Position numbers and translations under genes: made by a program
Notes under the pieces: model-generated
What the model was told of the DNA's origin: nothing
Seen by the model: the letters and a program-made list of their open reading frames with translations, nothing else
Databases searched by the model: none
Shown: one piece after another, positions 18,744 through 26,484 of the stretch
How the letters are laid out: every line of letters starts with the position of its first letter
How positions within the stretch are numbered: position 1 is the first letter of the stretch
NCBI GenBank assembly: GCA_016715825.1
Contig: JADJXO010000001.1
Span: 1,115,001-1,179,000 of the forward strand
Length of the DNA: 64,000 nt
Reading direction: 5' to 3'
Source of the DNA: Nitrospira sp.
GTDB taxonomy: Bacteria; Nitrospirota; Nitrospiria; Nitrospirales; Nitrospiraceae

Positions 18744-19132
18744 CGACTTCCCCTCTTCTCAGCACAATGGTCCGATGCTATCTGTTCCCTGAATCAACAC
18801 CATAGGTCGAGCGCTGAGAGCAAGAGCCTCGGGCGCATTGTAGAAGCCCGTTGTTTCTGCAGGCAACCAGCGGCCCGCAGTTGCCTGTCTATACCATTAA
18901 TTGCGTACAGAGGGAAGGATGTACGATGGCCATTCTGGAGACGCCTCTATCTCCTATTCCAGGAGCCGCGCCCCATGACGACGCTCGCACCGCAAACCGA
19001 ACAGTGGCGACACATCTCTTGGGAGCATCGAAAGCAGTTCAGGAACAACTTGATGGAGCACACCGGCAGAGCCGGCTTGCCTTTTCAGCCACCGCCCCCT
19101 TGGGGCTTGTTTCCGCGGTGTGCGGGACCTCC
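18744..19132 (+). other. Intergenic stretch with one doubtful reading frame
   Basis: Between the cytochrome and the zinc-ribbon gene I see no recognisable gene. A reading from ATG 18926 (GGAAGG 7 nt upstream; MAILETPLSPIPGAAP) stays open to 19324, but past 19132 it runs antisense through the zinc-ribbon gene and shows no protein-like pattern. A second frame from ATG 18975 is equally unconvincing. One of them may be the start of a small gene broken by an indel. Confidence 0.3.
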
Positions 19133-19306
19133 TTACCGCATAGCTCCGGTCTGGGAGCCTCGGGCAGCCAGACTCTTTCGGCGATTATTCGAAATGGTGC
19201 GGTCGATAATGGCGCCACAATTGATGCATTTCCAAGCATAAAATACGAGAAAGAAATCAGAAAACCGCTCCAACATCATCATGCCTTTACACTTCGGACA
19301 ATCCAT
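19133..19306 (-). CDS. 57-residue zinc-ribbon protein
   Basis: Small protein with two CxxC pairs: CPKC at residues 3-6 and CINC about 30 residues later. The hydrophobic and aromatic segment FSDFFLVFYAWK lies between them, and the tail is basic (NNRRKSLAARGSQ). The two pairs look like a zinc ribbon. ATG 19306 has GGGAGGGAG 2-10 nt upstream, a strong ribosome site. Below the usual ORF length cutoff, it is easily missed. Function unknown; DNA, RNA or protein binding are all possible. Confidence 0.72.
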   Translation of the reverse strand: MDCPKCKGMMMLERFSDFFLVFYAWKCINCGAIIDRTISNNRRKSLAARGSQTGAMR

Positions 19307-19500
19307 CGCTCCCTCCCAGGGTGATTACGTACACAGCTAAGATTTCACTCAAGCAAGACCTGCGCCAATTCCTTGGAGTGCAGCATCTCAATGATTTATG
19401 CGTTACGTAGTTAACCTGGCATTGCTCTCGTCCAAAATTTTGACGGTGTCGTTGAGTGCGCTGCGTCAATGCTTTGTCGGTCTTGGCCAGATAAATGGAT

Positions 19501-19530
19501 ACGGCGATGGGGTCAACGGCGATGGGGTCA
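19501..19530 (+). repeat. Tandem 15-bp direct repeat ahead of the REP-type transposase
   Basis: ACGGCGATGGGGTCA occurs twice back to back, followed by GATCTTG. The GGGGTCAGATCTTG motif is often found next to Y1 transposase genes and may be the recognition or end sequence of this element. That link is from general knowledge of such loci and was not tested here. Confidence 0.7.
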
Positions 19531-19570
19531 GATCTTGTTCTGTGTATACCGTTGAGTTAGAGTGTGCCTC

Positions 19571-20425
19571 ATGGCTCGTCCACTGCGTATCGAATATCCT
19601 GGGGCTCTCTACCATGTCACCGCCCGAGGCAACGCCAGGCAGGACATTTTTCTGGATCCTGAGGACCGTCACCGATTTCTCACGGTGCTCGGACTCGTCG
19701 TCCCCCGCTTTCATCTTCGACTGCACGCCTACTGTTTGATGAATAACCACTTTCACCTGGTGCTGGAAACACCCGAGGCGAACCTGTCGAAGGCCATGCG
19801 CCATCTCAACGGCGTCTATACGCAAGCCTTTAACCGCCGTCATGGACGGGTCGGCCACGTCTTGCAAGGCCGCTTCAAAGCGATCATCGTCGACCGGGAG
19901 AGCTATCTGCTAGAACTCTGCCGCTACGTGGTGCTGAATCCTGTGCGTGCCAAAACGACCCGCAAAGCCGATACCTATCCATGGTCAAGCTATCAAGCCA
20001 CGGCGGGGCTCGCGAATGCGCCGCCATTCTTGACAGTGGACTGGCTGCTCTCTGAGTTCGGAAAGCAGCGGACGGCCGCCCAGCGAAAGTATCGTGCCTT
20101 TGTTACTGAGGGGATGCGCCAGCGCTCACCCTGGGAACAGCTCCAGGGACAGGTCCTACTCGGGAGTGACCGGTTTGTGGCACGCATGGCGCCCAGGCTG
20201 CAGGACAAGCGGGGGCTCAAGGAAATTCCTCGACGACAACGGTTTGCAGCCCGACCAGCCTTGCACCAGCTATTTGGTGTTCGCGCTCCTCTCAGCCCTG
20301 CTAGGCGCAATGTAAGTATCTGCCAGGCTCACCTTGAATATGGCTATACCTTGTCCGAGATCGGCCATGTCCTGGGGTTGCATTATTCGACGATCAGCCG
20401 CCTGATCAATTCTCAGGGAAGATGA
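19571..20425 (+). CDS. REP-associated tyrosine transposase (Y1/HUH family)
   Basis: Single-strand DNA transposase of 284 residues. N-terminus MARPLRIEYPGALYHVTARGN is typical. The HUH pair is in MNNHFHLVLE and the ARQDIFLDPEDRHRFL, VGHVLQGRFKAI and CRYVVLNPVRA blocks are conserved. The catalytic Tyr is probably in the ESYLLELCRYV helix. A C-terminal helix-turn-helix (YTLSEIGHVLGLHYSTISRL) is present. Start ATG 19571 follows the tandem repeats. These proteins move or maintain REP palindromes; no REP cluster was seen close by. Confidence 0.93.
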   Translation: MARPLRIEYPGALYHVTARGNARQDIFLDPEDRHRFLTVLGLVVPRFHLRLHAYCLMNNHFHLVLETPEANLSKAMRHLNGVYTQAFNRRHGRVGHVLQGRFKAIIVDRESYLLELCRYVVLNPVRAKTTRKADTYPWSSYQATAGLANAPPFLTVDWLLSEFGKQRTAAQRKYRAFVTEGMRQRSPWEQLQGQVLLGSDRFVARMAPRLQDKRGLKEIPRRQRFAARPALHQLFGVRAPLSPARRNVSICQAHLEYGYTLSEIGHVLGLHYSTISRLINSQGR

Positions 20426-20441
20426 CGCCGCATGAGCTAGG

Positions 20442-20510
20442 TTACGGTCGTATCTCCCAAAGCAGATAGACCAGCCCGACTGCGATAACTGCCACGATGA
20501 CAAAATGCAT
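20442..20510 (-). CDS. 22-residue hydrophobic peptide (candidate)
   Basis: Minus-strand reading MHFVIVAVIAVGLVYLLWEI plus RP and stop TAA. ATG 20510 has GGGAGGA 7 nt upstream, a near-perfect ribosome site. The peptide is one membrane helix with a short charged end, like KdpF- or CydX-type subunits. It lies between the REP transposase and the DJ-1 gene with no obvious partner. Such a good ribosome site on so short a frame suggests a real gene, but chance cannot be excluded. Confidence 0.5.
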   Translation of the reverse strand: MHFVIVAVIAVGLVYLLWEIRP

Positions 20511-20710
20511 GATTACATCCTCCCTGATGGTTGTTGAGAAGCCACTCTCGTCTCGCGCCGTGAACCAGCGCGCCGTCTAGAGGTATCGCAAGAGGTGGCT
20601 TCCGACAACATATTTCATGATTTCCACCATCAGGCTTTCGCCACACTATTTGGAATGTAGGAGGGATGAAGACAGGCCGAGGATCGTTTACTTCAGAACT
20701 CCGACGAGGC

Positions 20711-21382
20711 TTACGGCATCGTAACCAACTTACCGAACTTCTCACGCGCCGTGTTCACAATCGCAGCCGGCGCCGTGTCCGGACTTCCCGCATCGAACGG
20801 CGGCTGGGGATCGTACTCGATGAGTAGCTGGGTCAGTTGCGCCGCATCGGCACCAAACTCTTCGGCGACCAGGGTCAGGGCCATATCAATCCCGGAGGAT
20901 ACACCGGCAGCAGTGAAAACCTTGCCGTCGCGAACGACACGCGCTTTGGTGGGAATGGCACCAAATTGTTTCAACGCATCGTGGGCGAGCCAATGCGTCG
21001 TAGCTTTCAGCCCGTTTAGTACTCCAGCTGCGGCCAGGCCCAACGCACCGGTGCAGACCGAGCTGGTCCACTTCGTCGTCCGATGCACCTGGGCAATCCA
21101 ATCCAGCACGAGCTGATCGCCCATCACGGCCTGAGGAAATGCCGTTCCCGGCACCACCAGAATATCCGGCCTTGGAGTTTCAGCGAGGGTATGATCGGCC
21201 GTCAGACGAAGTCGGCCGAAGTCGGTCTGCTTGACGCCCTTCTCCCGAGCGACGAACCGCACATCCGTCGCAAGCGTCGGCGCCTGCAGCACCTCGTAAG
21301 GACCGATCGCATCGAGCGCCGTCATGCCGTCGTACAATAATATCGCCACCAATAACCTTTTATCCTGGACCGTTTCGCCCAT
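20711..21382 (-). CDS. DJ-1/PfpI-family protein
   Basis: Class I glutamine-amidotransferase-like protein of 223 residues, of the isonitrile-hydratase/AraC-sensor branch. The start LLVAILLYDGMTALDAIGPY, the DILVVPGT strand, and the nucleophile elbow WTSSVCTGALGLA (Cys110) are followed by THWLAHDAL. ATG 21382 has GGGAGGGG upstream. There is no fused HTH, so it is an enzyme or chaperone rather than an AraC regulator. The exact activity is not evident from the sequence. Confidence 0.88.
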   Translation of the reverse strand: MGETVQDKRLLVAILLYDGMTALDAIGPYEVLQAPTLATDVRFVAREKGVKQTDFGRLRLTADHTLAETPRPDILVVPGTAFPQAVMGDQLVLDWIAQVHRTTKWTSSVCTGALGLAAAGVLNGLKATTHWLAHDALKQFGAIPTKARVVRDGKVFTAAGVSSGIDMALTLVAEEFGADAAQLTQLLIEYDPQPPFDAGSPDTAPAAIVNTAREKFGKLVTMP

Positions 21383-21440
21383 CCGACCCCTCCCTGTTAT
21401 GGCCTCTTGCTCAGCAACAGGATCCTAGTATAATGCACGT

Positions 21441-21788
21441 ATGCATTGGATCGCCATCTCCCTTGTTCTGGCAATCGGACTCGTTGAGCCTAATCCCATC
21501 CTCGCGTTGAACGAGGGGTCGTCTCAACAGCCCAGTGCGCAAGAGCGGCTACAACAGGTGCTCGACGCGGAAGGGGGCACCACTGTCTACAAGGATGCCA
21601 CTGGTGCGGTACACAGCACAACCGATCTACCAACAGGTGAGCGAATCATCACGGTCCAGCCACCGCAAAGTCCAGGGCTCAACCTCGGTCCGCCCCTTCA
21701 GTTGAACAACCAGACGCTTCCGTTTCCTCCTCCGCCTGCGATTCCGGCTCAGCCGCCAGCTCCGGAATATCCACAGAGAGCGCGTTAG
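21441..21788 (+). CDS. Secreted Pro-rich small protein
   Basis: Protein of 115 residues with a signal peptide (MHWIAISLVLAIGLVEPNPILA) and a short domain TTVYKDATGAVHSTTDLPTG. Its Pro-rich tail (LPFPPPPAIPAQPPAPEYP) could span or bind the envelope. The domain resembles the KDxxGxxHxT pattern of small DUF4124-like proteins, which is a weak likeness. It precedes the Sel1 gene on the same strand by 47 bp and may be cotranscribed. Confidence 0.6.
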   Translation: MHWIAISLVLAIGLVEPNPILALNEGSSQQPSAQERLQQVLDAEGGTTVYKDATGAVHSTTDLPTGERIITVQPPQSPGLNLGPPLQLNNQTLPFPPPPAIPAQPPAPEYPQRAR

Positions 21789-21835
21789 GATTCGTCTTGA
21801 CGATCCGTTCTGGAGCACGTCATACTCCAGCATCC

Positions 21836-22300
21836 ATGCAGGTCCTCAGTCTTATTATTTTCGTCATTCTTGTTCTTTCCATTGGGCAGACCGCGGCCTT
21901 TCCCCCGCCCAACAGTCCCGATCTGCACGCAGTCCAAGCACAGGCTAACCAAGGAGACGCCGAGGCGCAGAACAGCCTCGGAGAGCTGTACGCCAAGGGA
22001 ATGGGTATGCCGCAGGACTACGCCCAAGCACGCGTGTGGTACGAGAAAGCTGCCGCGCAGGGTCACCCTCTCGCACAAAATAACCTCGCGGAACTGTATT
22101 TTGCCGGACTGGGCGTCCCACAAGACTATGTGCGCGCCTATATGTGGGTGACCCTCGCCGCAGGCCATATGCAGGGTGAGGAAAAGAAGCAAGCAGAAGA
22201 AAATCGTGACGATGTTGCGCAGCGCATGACCCCCGCGCAGATCACCGAAGCCAAGCGGCTCTCGGAACAGTGTCGGTCAAAGAAGTTTAAGGGTTGCTGA
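21836..22300 (+). CDS. Secreted Sel1-repeat protein
   Basis: Protein of 154 residues with a signal peptide (MQVLSLIIFVILVLSIGQTAA) and two Sel1/TPR-like repeats: GDAEAQNSLGELYAKGMGMP, then HPLAQNNLAELYFAGLGVPQ. The second runs into a Glu/Lys-rich helix and a Cys-containing tail (QCRSKKFKGC). Sel1 repeats act as protein-protein scaffolds. Start ATG 21836 sits directly before the signal peptide; ATG 21797 is an alternative. The C-terminal half is duplicated at 24808-25052, beyond the PFK fusion gene. Confidence 0.8.
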   Translation: MQVLSLIIFVILVLSIGQTAAFPPPNSPDLHAVQAQANQGDAEAQNSLGELYAKGMGMPQDYAQARVWYEKAAAQGHPLAQNNLAELYFAGLGVPQDYVRAYMWVTLAAGHMQGEEKKQAEENRDDVAQRMTPAQITEAKRLSEQCRSKKFKGC

Positions 22301-22394
22301 GATTCACTCGGCTACCTTATACCTATCCCACCGATCTCGCGCGCAACAACAACCTGCTCGCCAGGCGATCGCGTACAGACGGCTGGTGAGAGAA

Positions 22395-24686
22395 TTACGA
22401 GACGTGGGGGTTGCCATGCATCCGACTGAAGACATCCCAGTCGAACTGCTTCGGTGTGACCGCATGGAGTGGAATCGGACCGATTGATCCCCGTTCACGG
22501 TAGGCTAAGAGACAGCCGACCATGTCATCGGGCGAGTCGATCAGCCGATGCACAACTTCATGGGCAAGATGCTGAGCAATCGCCTTGTCCTCCGGTATTG
22601 GGCGGGCACCCCGGAGCGTGTGACCAAGAATGGTGGCTTTGGTGGCCGGCGTGAGCGGATAGTGATCAGGCCGCGCCTGCCGTTCCGGCCACCGAGCAAT
22701 CACTCCCGCAACATAGGCCACTAGCCCATGGACACCGCCATCCGTATGATGACGATGCGGGGTACGTTCGGCGACGACGAAGAGATGACTCTTGTTCGGC
22801 ACACCTAACGTCCGCTTGAGCGTGCCGAGGATCACCTCATCGATATAGGCGTTCGGATCGGGATGTTCATTGACCAACAAACCCTCGGCTCGAGCTTGGT
22901 ATGCACATGCCAGCGCAAGATGGCCTGACCCTGCGCCCATGATCTCCACGAAAAACACACTGCCCATCGCCGCGCTGGTGGCTTTGAGAGATTCGATGGA
23001 CTGATCCGCCAACGTCACTGCGGACTGAAACCCGAGCGAGATGGTTCCTTCGAGATTGTTGTCAATGCTGCCGGGGATACCAACCACCTGCACGCCGAAT
23101 TCTTCATAAATGGCACGAGCGCCTCGCATGCTGCCGTCGCCTCCCAGCACAATCAGTGCACCATCACGCACGTAAGGTTCCAGGTGGCGCATGGCCACCT
23201 GCTGCACCGCCTCCTGTTTGAACTCTTCGAAGCGACTGCTGCCGATGGGACTGCTGGGATGGCTGCCCATGCCACGCATATGTTCCTCAGTAACACGTTC
23301 GATCCAATTGTTGGCCAGACCCAGATATCCGTGCCGAACAAAATAGACCTCCAACCCCATGCGTTGACCGGTCACATGCAATTCTTTGAGCGCGGCGCCG
23401 GCGCCGGCAAAATCCCCTCCGGAGACAAGCGCCACGATCCGCTTGAGGGCTCGAGGCTTGAGTGTGACCCGATCTTTTCTTATGCGCTCCACCGTGACCC
23501 ATGTATTACGCGCGACCCGCTCCCGTTCGGACAGGCCGACCGCCGTTGAATAGCCCGACAGGCGGCCTTGCTCCAACGTGAGCAGCACCACATTGTCTTG
23601 GCTTTCCTTGTAATCGCTGAACTCACTGAACGCTTCGTGGAATGGGCGTGGGTCCAAATAGATCATTAAGGCGCGCAGAGTGGAACTGTGAGTATAGAGG
23701 CAGGCGACTCTTCCCTTCTGCGCAGAGCCCAACCGGTGGAGACCGTCGATGACGTCGACATAGAGGTCGAAGAAAGAATTGCCACCCGGGTAACAATAGA
23801 GCGGGTCTTTCATCAGCCGCTTGGCCGTCGAAGTCTCCACACCGAACGCCTGCGCGGCATCTTCGATCTCCACCGACTTCTCTACTCCCGTGACCCACCC
23901 AAAATCCGACGATTCAAGCGCCGACTCAATGATGGGCTCAGAGGCGGAGACCCCTTGCAGCAGCGCCGCAGACACCCGTTCGTAGACTTGCTTGGTGTTA
24001 GGGCTACGGCTGATGCAATGGAGGAAGGTTCGCGGATCGAGGTAATTCGCAAGATGCAGAAAATCCAGCTGCTGCCCCACCACCCCAACCATGCGGGCAA
24101 GCGCCGCCCCTACGGCATCGGCTTTGGCAACACCCCGTTCACGGTCCAATTGGTTCGGCAAGCGGCATCCGACACGATGGGTCTTGCTGTCAACCTGTGA
24201 CACGCCGTGACGCATGGTGAAGAACAGCGTCCGGTCGCCAAGATCCCGTGGCAATAACCAAAACCGGTCGTCGCCCAGTTCCAGAACAAGGCGGCCTTCC
24301 GCCAACGTGGGGGTCAATTGCGCACGAGGGACAATGGCGACCGGGCGCCGATAGGTCGGTTTGGCCACCAACCCGATCGTCGCTCGAAGTAGCGGCTGCA
24401 GCGAGCCTTCCGCCAGAAGAGCGTTCCATGCTGCAAAGAATACGAGCTGGTCATCGATGAGGCTTCCCCGTACTGACCGGTACGCTTCGGCAGTTGCAAA
24501 GCCGGCCTTGGAACGTTCAACGAACGAGCGGAGCTGTTCCATCTTAGCCTGGACGCGATCGGAATCATCGCCTGACACTTCTTGTAGCAGGGGCTGGACC
24601 AATCCTCGCTCCGATGCTCGCCGCGCGAGAGCACGGCCATAGGCAAGGAGTCCTTCAATAGCGACGAAATCCAGAAGGTGACTCAT
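22395..24686 (-). CDS. Histidine phosphatase-like domain fused to 6-phosphofructokinase
   Basis: Protein of 763 residues. Residues about 150-390 look like the histidine-phosphatase (phosphoglycerate-mutase/FBPase-2) fold: RHG at 159-161, FLHCISRSPNTKQVYERV, then LYCYPGGNSFFDLYVDVI, and THSSTLRAL with His333. Residues about 412-763 are a phosphofructokinase: GGDFAGAG (423-430), GGDGS (515-519), PGSIDNN (538-544, catalytic Asp542), EIMGAGSGHLALA. Gly in GGDGS and in IPGS are the ATP-type residues, not the PPi-type Asp/Lys. The Arg usual after MG in EVMGR is replaced by Ala, and the second Asp of TIDND is Asn. A kinase with an opposing phosphatase in one chain is plausible but unproven. The first 150 residues match nothing I know. 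Confidence 0.85.
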   Translation of the reverse strand: MSHLLDFVAIEGLLAYGRALARRASERGLVQPLLQEVSGDDSDRVQAKMEQLRSFVERSKAGFATAEAYRSVRGSLIDDQLVFFAAWNALLAEGSLQPLLRATIGLVAKPTYRRPVAIVPRAQLTPTLAEGRLVLELGDDRFWLLPRDLGDRTLFFTMRHGVSQVDSKTHRVGCRLPNQLDRERGVAKADAVGAALARMVGVVGQQLDFLHLANYLDPRTFLHCISRSPNTKQVYERVSAALLQGVSASEPIIESALESSDFGWVTGVEKSVEIEDAAQAFGVETSTAKRLMKDPLYCYPGGNSFFDLYVDVIDGLHRLGSAQKGRVACLYTHSSTLRALMIYLDPRPFHEAFSEFSDYKESQDNVVLLTLEQGRLSGYSTAVGLSERERVARNTWVTVERIRKDRVTLKPRALKRIVALVSGGDFAGAGAALKELHVTGQRMGLEVYFVRHGYLGLANNWIERVTEEHMRGMGSHPSSPIGSSRFEEFKQEAVQQVAMRHLEPYVRDGALIVLGGDGSMRGARAIYEEFGVQVVGIPGSIDNNLEGTISLGFQSAVTLADQSIESLKATSAAMGSVFFVEIMGAGSGHLALACAYQARAEGLLVNEHPDPNAYIDEVILGTLKRTLGVPNKSHLFVVAERTPHRHHTDGGVHGLVAYVAGVIARWPERQARPDHYPLTPATKATILGHTLRGARPIPEDKAIAQHLAHEVVHRLIDSPDDMVGCLLAYRERGSIGPIPLHAVTPKQFDWDVFSRMHGNPHVS

Positions 24687-24807
24687 AATGGATCGTTATT
24701 CCAACAAACGGTCAACACACACCGTCCATCGTCATAGCGCCCTTGATGGTAGACCAATACATACAGCTCGGCAAGAGACGAAAGGTGAACGGTCCATGCA
24801 ATTCTCT

Positions 24808-25052
24808 CGCAGGGTCACCCGATTGCGCACAATAACCTCATGGACCTGTATGTCGCCGGACTGGGTGTCCCACAAGACTATGTGCGCGCCTACAAGTGGG
24901 TGAGCATCGACGCTGCACATATGCAAGGTGAGGGAAAGAAGCAGGCAGAAGAAAATCGAGAAGATGCCGCCCAGCGCATGACTTCCGCACAGATCACCGA
25001 AGCCAAACGCCTTTCAGAACGGTGTCGATCAAAGAAGTTCAGAGTTTGCTGA
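24808..25052 (+). pseudogene. Truncated duplicate of the Sel1-repeat gene
   Basis: The reading QGHPIAHNNLMDLYVAGLGV, continuing to ERCRSKKFRVC, repeats the last 80 residues of the Sel1 gene at 22060-22300 with about 80% base identity by eye. It lacks the signal peptide and first repeat. The sequence upstream of 24808 does not match. An internal ATG at 24840 gives 70 residues but no good ribosome site. It is most simply a 5'-truncated copy. Confidence 0.75.
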
Positions 25053-25152
25053 GATCTGCTCAAGCACTTCCGCCTCACGTCAGGTTTATGGTTTCAAAGC
25101 CCTACGGACACCTTATTCTTATCCATTCATTGTTCTATCGGTAACATACGAA

Positions 25153-25833
25153 TCACTCCCTTGGCATCACTTTTACCATAAACCGCTGGCGTACACTGAT
25201 TTCAAGCCAACCAAACGACTCTCGACTTAACCCAATATAGGCCAAGGGTATTGCCAAACCCCTAACATCAAGGACAAATGTTCCCCCGACCTCCCCCGGT
25301 AGGAGAGTCATTGTTCTCGGATTGCAGAGTAGAGAATTAGCCTCACCTGGCCCTAATCGGCCCGGGACAGTTTGGAAAAACTTGTTTTCTTTCAGTACCA
25401 TGCCGCCTTGCACGAGATCATCAACCTCACAAACAAACTGAATATCCCATACTGGGGAAAAACCAATGTTCTTTACTAGGAACGGAATAGATAAAAAGTC
25501 TCCGGCCCGTAACTCTGATGAGGGCGTTACCTCAAGCCTAGGTATGGCTGCGACATATGCTAGAATTACCGCGCCAACAGTTATTGCCACCCAGATGCGC
25601 AAACTCGCGAATTTGATCCGCGGCCATAAGGAAAGCGCATTGGAGGTTCCTTGCTTCAGTTGCTCTTGGTGAGGATAAATGTGGCATGCTCGGGTGCCGG
25701 GCCTAACTAGGTTTCTACACCGACCTCCCCCCTTGGTTATGGCCTCACAAATACCAGATACTTGACTTCCATCCATAACCTCAGTTTCTTCTTTAGCCAT
25801 ACGAGTCAAGCCCAAAGGAGTATCATTCGGCAT
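25153..25833 (-). CDS. Membrane-anchored protein with an N-terminal Cys/His motif
   Basis: Protein of 226 residues. Residues 29-57 hold CEAITKGGGRCRNLVRPGTRAC-x-IYPH in part (Cys29, Cys39, Cys50, His55), like the short C-x9-C-x10-C-x3/4-H zinc motif found in proteins that mark small treble-cleft or ribbon domains. One membrane helix follows (WVAITVGAVILAYVAAI), then an exported beta-rich domain (LVKNIGFSPVWDIQFVCEV) that looks like an Ig-type conserved-repeat fold. Function unknown. ATG 25833 is the first start; 25800 is possible. Confidence 0.6.
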   Translation of the reverse strand: MPNDTPLGLTRMAKEETEVMDGSQVSGICEAITKGGGRCRNLVRPGTRACHIYPHQEQLKQGTSNALSLWPRIKFASLRIWVAITVGAVILAYVAAIPRLEVTPSSELRAGDFLSIPFLVKNIGFSPVWDIQFVCEVDDLVQGGMVLKENKFFQTVPGRLGPGEANSLLCNPRTMTLLPGEVGGTFVLDVRGLAIPLAYIGLSRESFGWLEISVRQRFMVKVMPRE

Positions 25834-25929
25834 CTAAAAATCAGACTAACGTCCTGCTCAGAGAACTAAGGAATGACCACCCATTCACAACAATTTCCCT
25901 TATACATGGGTCTCGAAAGAACTAGGGCT

Positions 25930-26268
25930 CTATCGGAGCAGCAATATTAGGACCAACCCCAATGCCACCCCCGCCACCACCGCCGTCGCGAGACACATCG
26001 TCAGAAGACGTTGATATCGACGCTCCGCCAGAGCCGCACCCTGCTCCAGCGCCTCGAGCGTGGTTCGCATCTGCATCGCCAAGTCCTTGATGTGGGTGTC
26101 GTTCTTCGCTACGGCCGCCTGTAGCTCAGTGACCTGCTGTTGCAGCATCGAGGGCTGGTTGGGAGCCGTATCGGCACTCTTCTTGGTAAAAACAGGGGCC
26201 GCTGCAGACAAGATTGTCCCCACATGCGGCAGAACGGCTTTCAACGCAGGATAGAGCCAGGCGGGCAT
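25930..26268 (-). CDS. Coiled-coil protein with a C-terminal membrane helix
   Basis: Protein of 112 residues. N-terminal amphipathic region (PAWLYPALKAVLPHVGTIL), a coiled coil of about 45 residues (MLQQQVTELQAAVAKNDTHI, then MRTTLEALEQGAAL), and a C-terminal helix (LATAVVAGVALGLVLILLL). Start ATG 26268 has GAGGATC upstream; a 14-residue longer start at 26310 is less likely. The tail-anchored layout suggests a membrane scaffold. No family recognised. Confidence 0.65.
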   Translation of the reverse strand: MPAWLYPALKAVLPHVGTILSAAAPVFTKKSADTAPNQPSMLQQQVTELQAAVAKNDTHIKDLAMQMRTTLEALEQGAALAERRYQRLLTMCLATAVVAGVALGLVLILLLR

Positions 26269-26484
26269 CGTCAAGATCCTCAAAAAGTTTCCACTGTGAC
26301 GGACCAGCATCTCAGCTGCATCATGAAATGACTTTCTCCATGAGATTGTGCGTTATTCTTACAATCGCCCAACAACTTGTCAACGTCGAGTATCTCTCAG
26401 TTCCTTCTGAAAGGATTTTTTCTCTCGTGCCATATCCTCCGGTGAAGGCCGCCACGAAGCCATGGCGAGCCGGAGGAGGATTCC

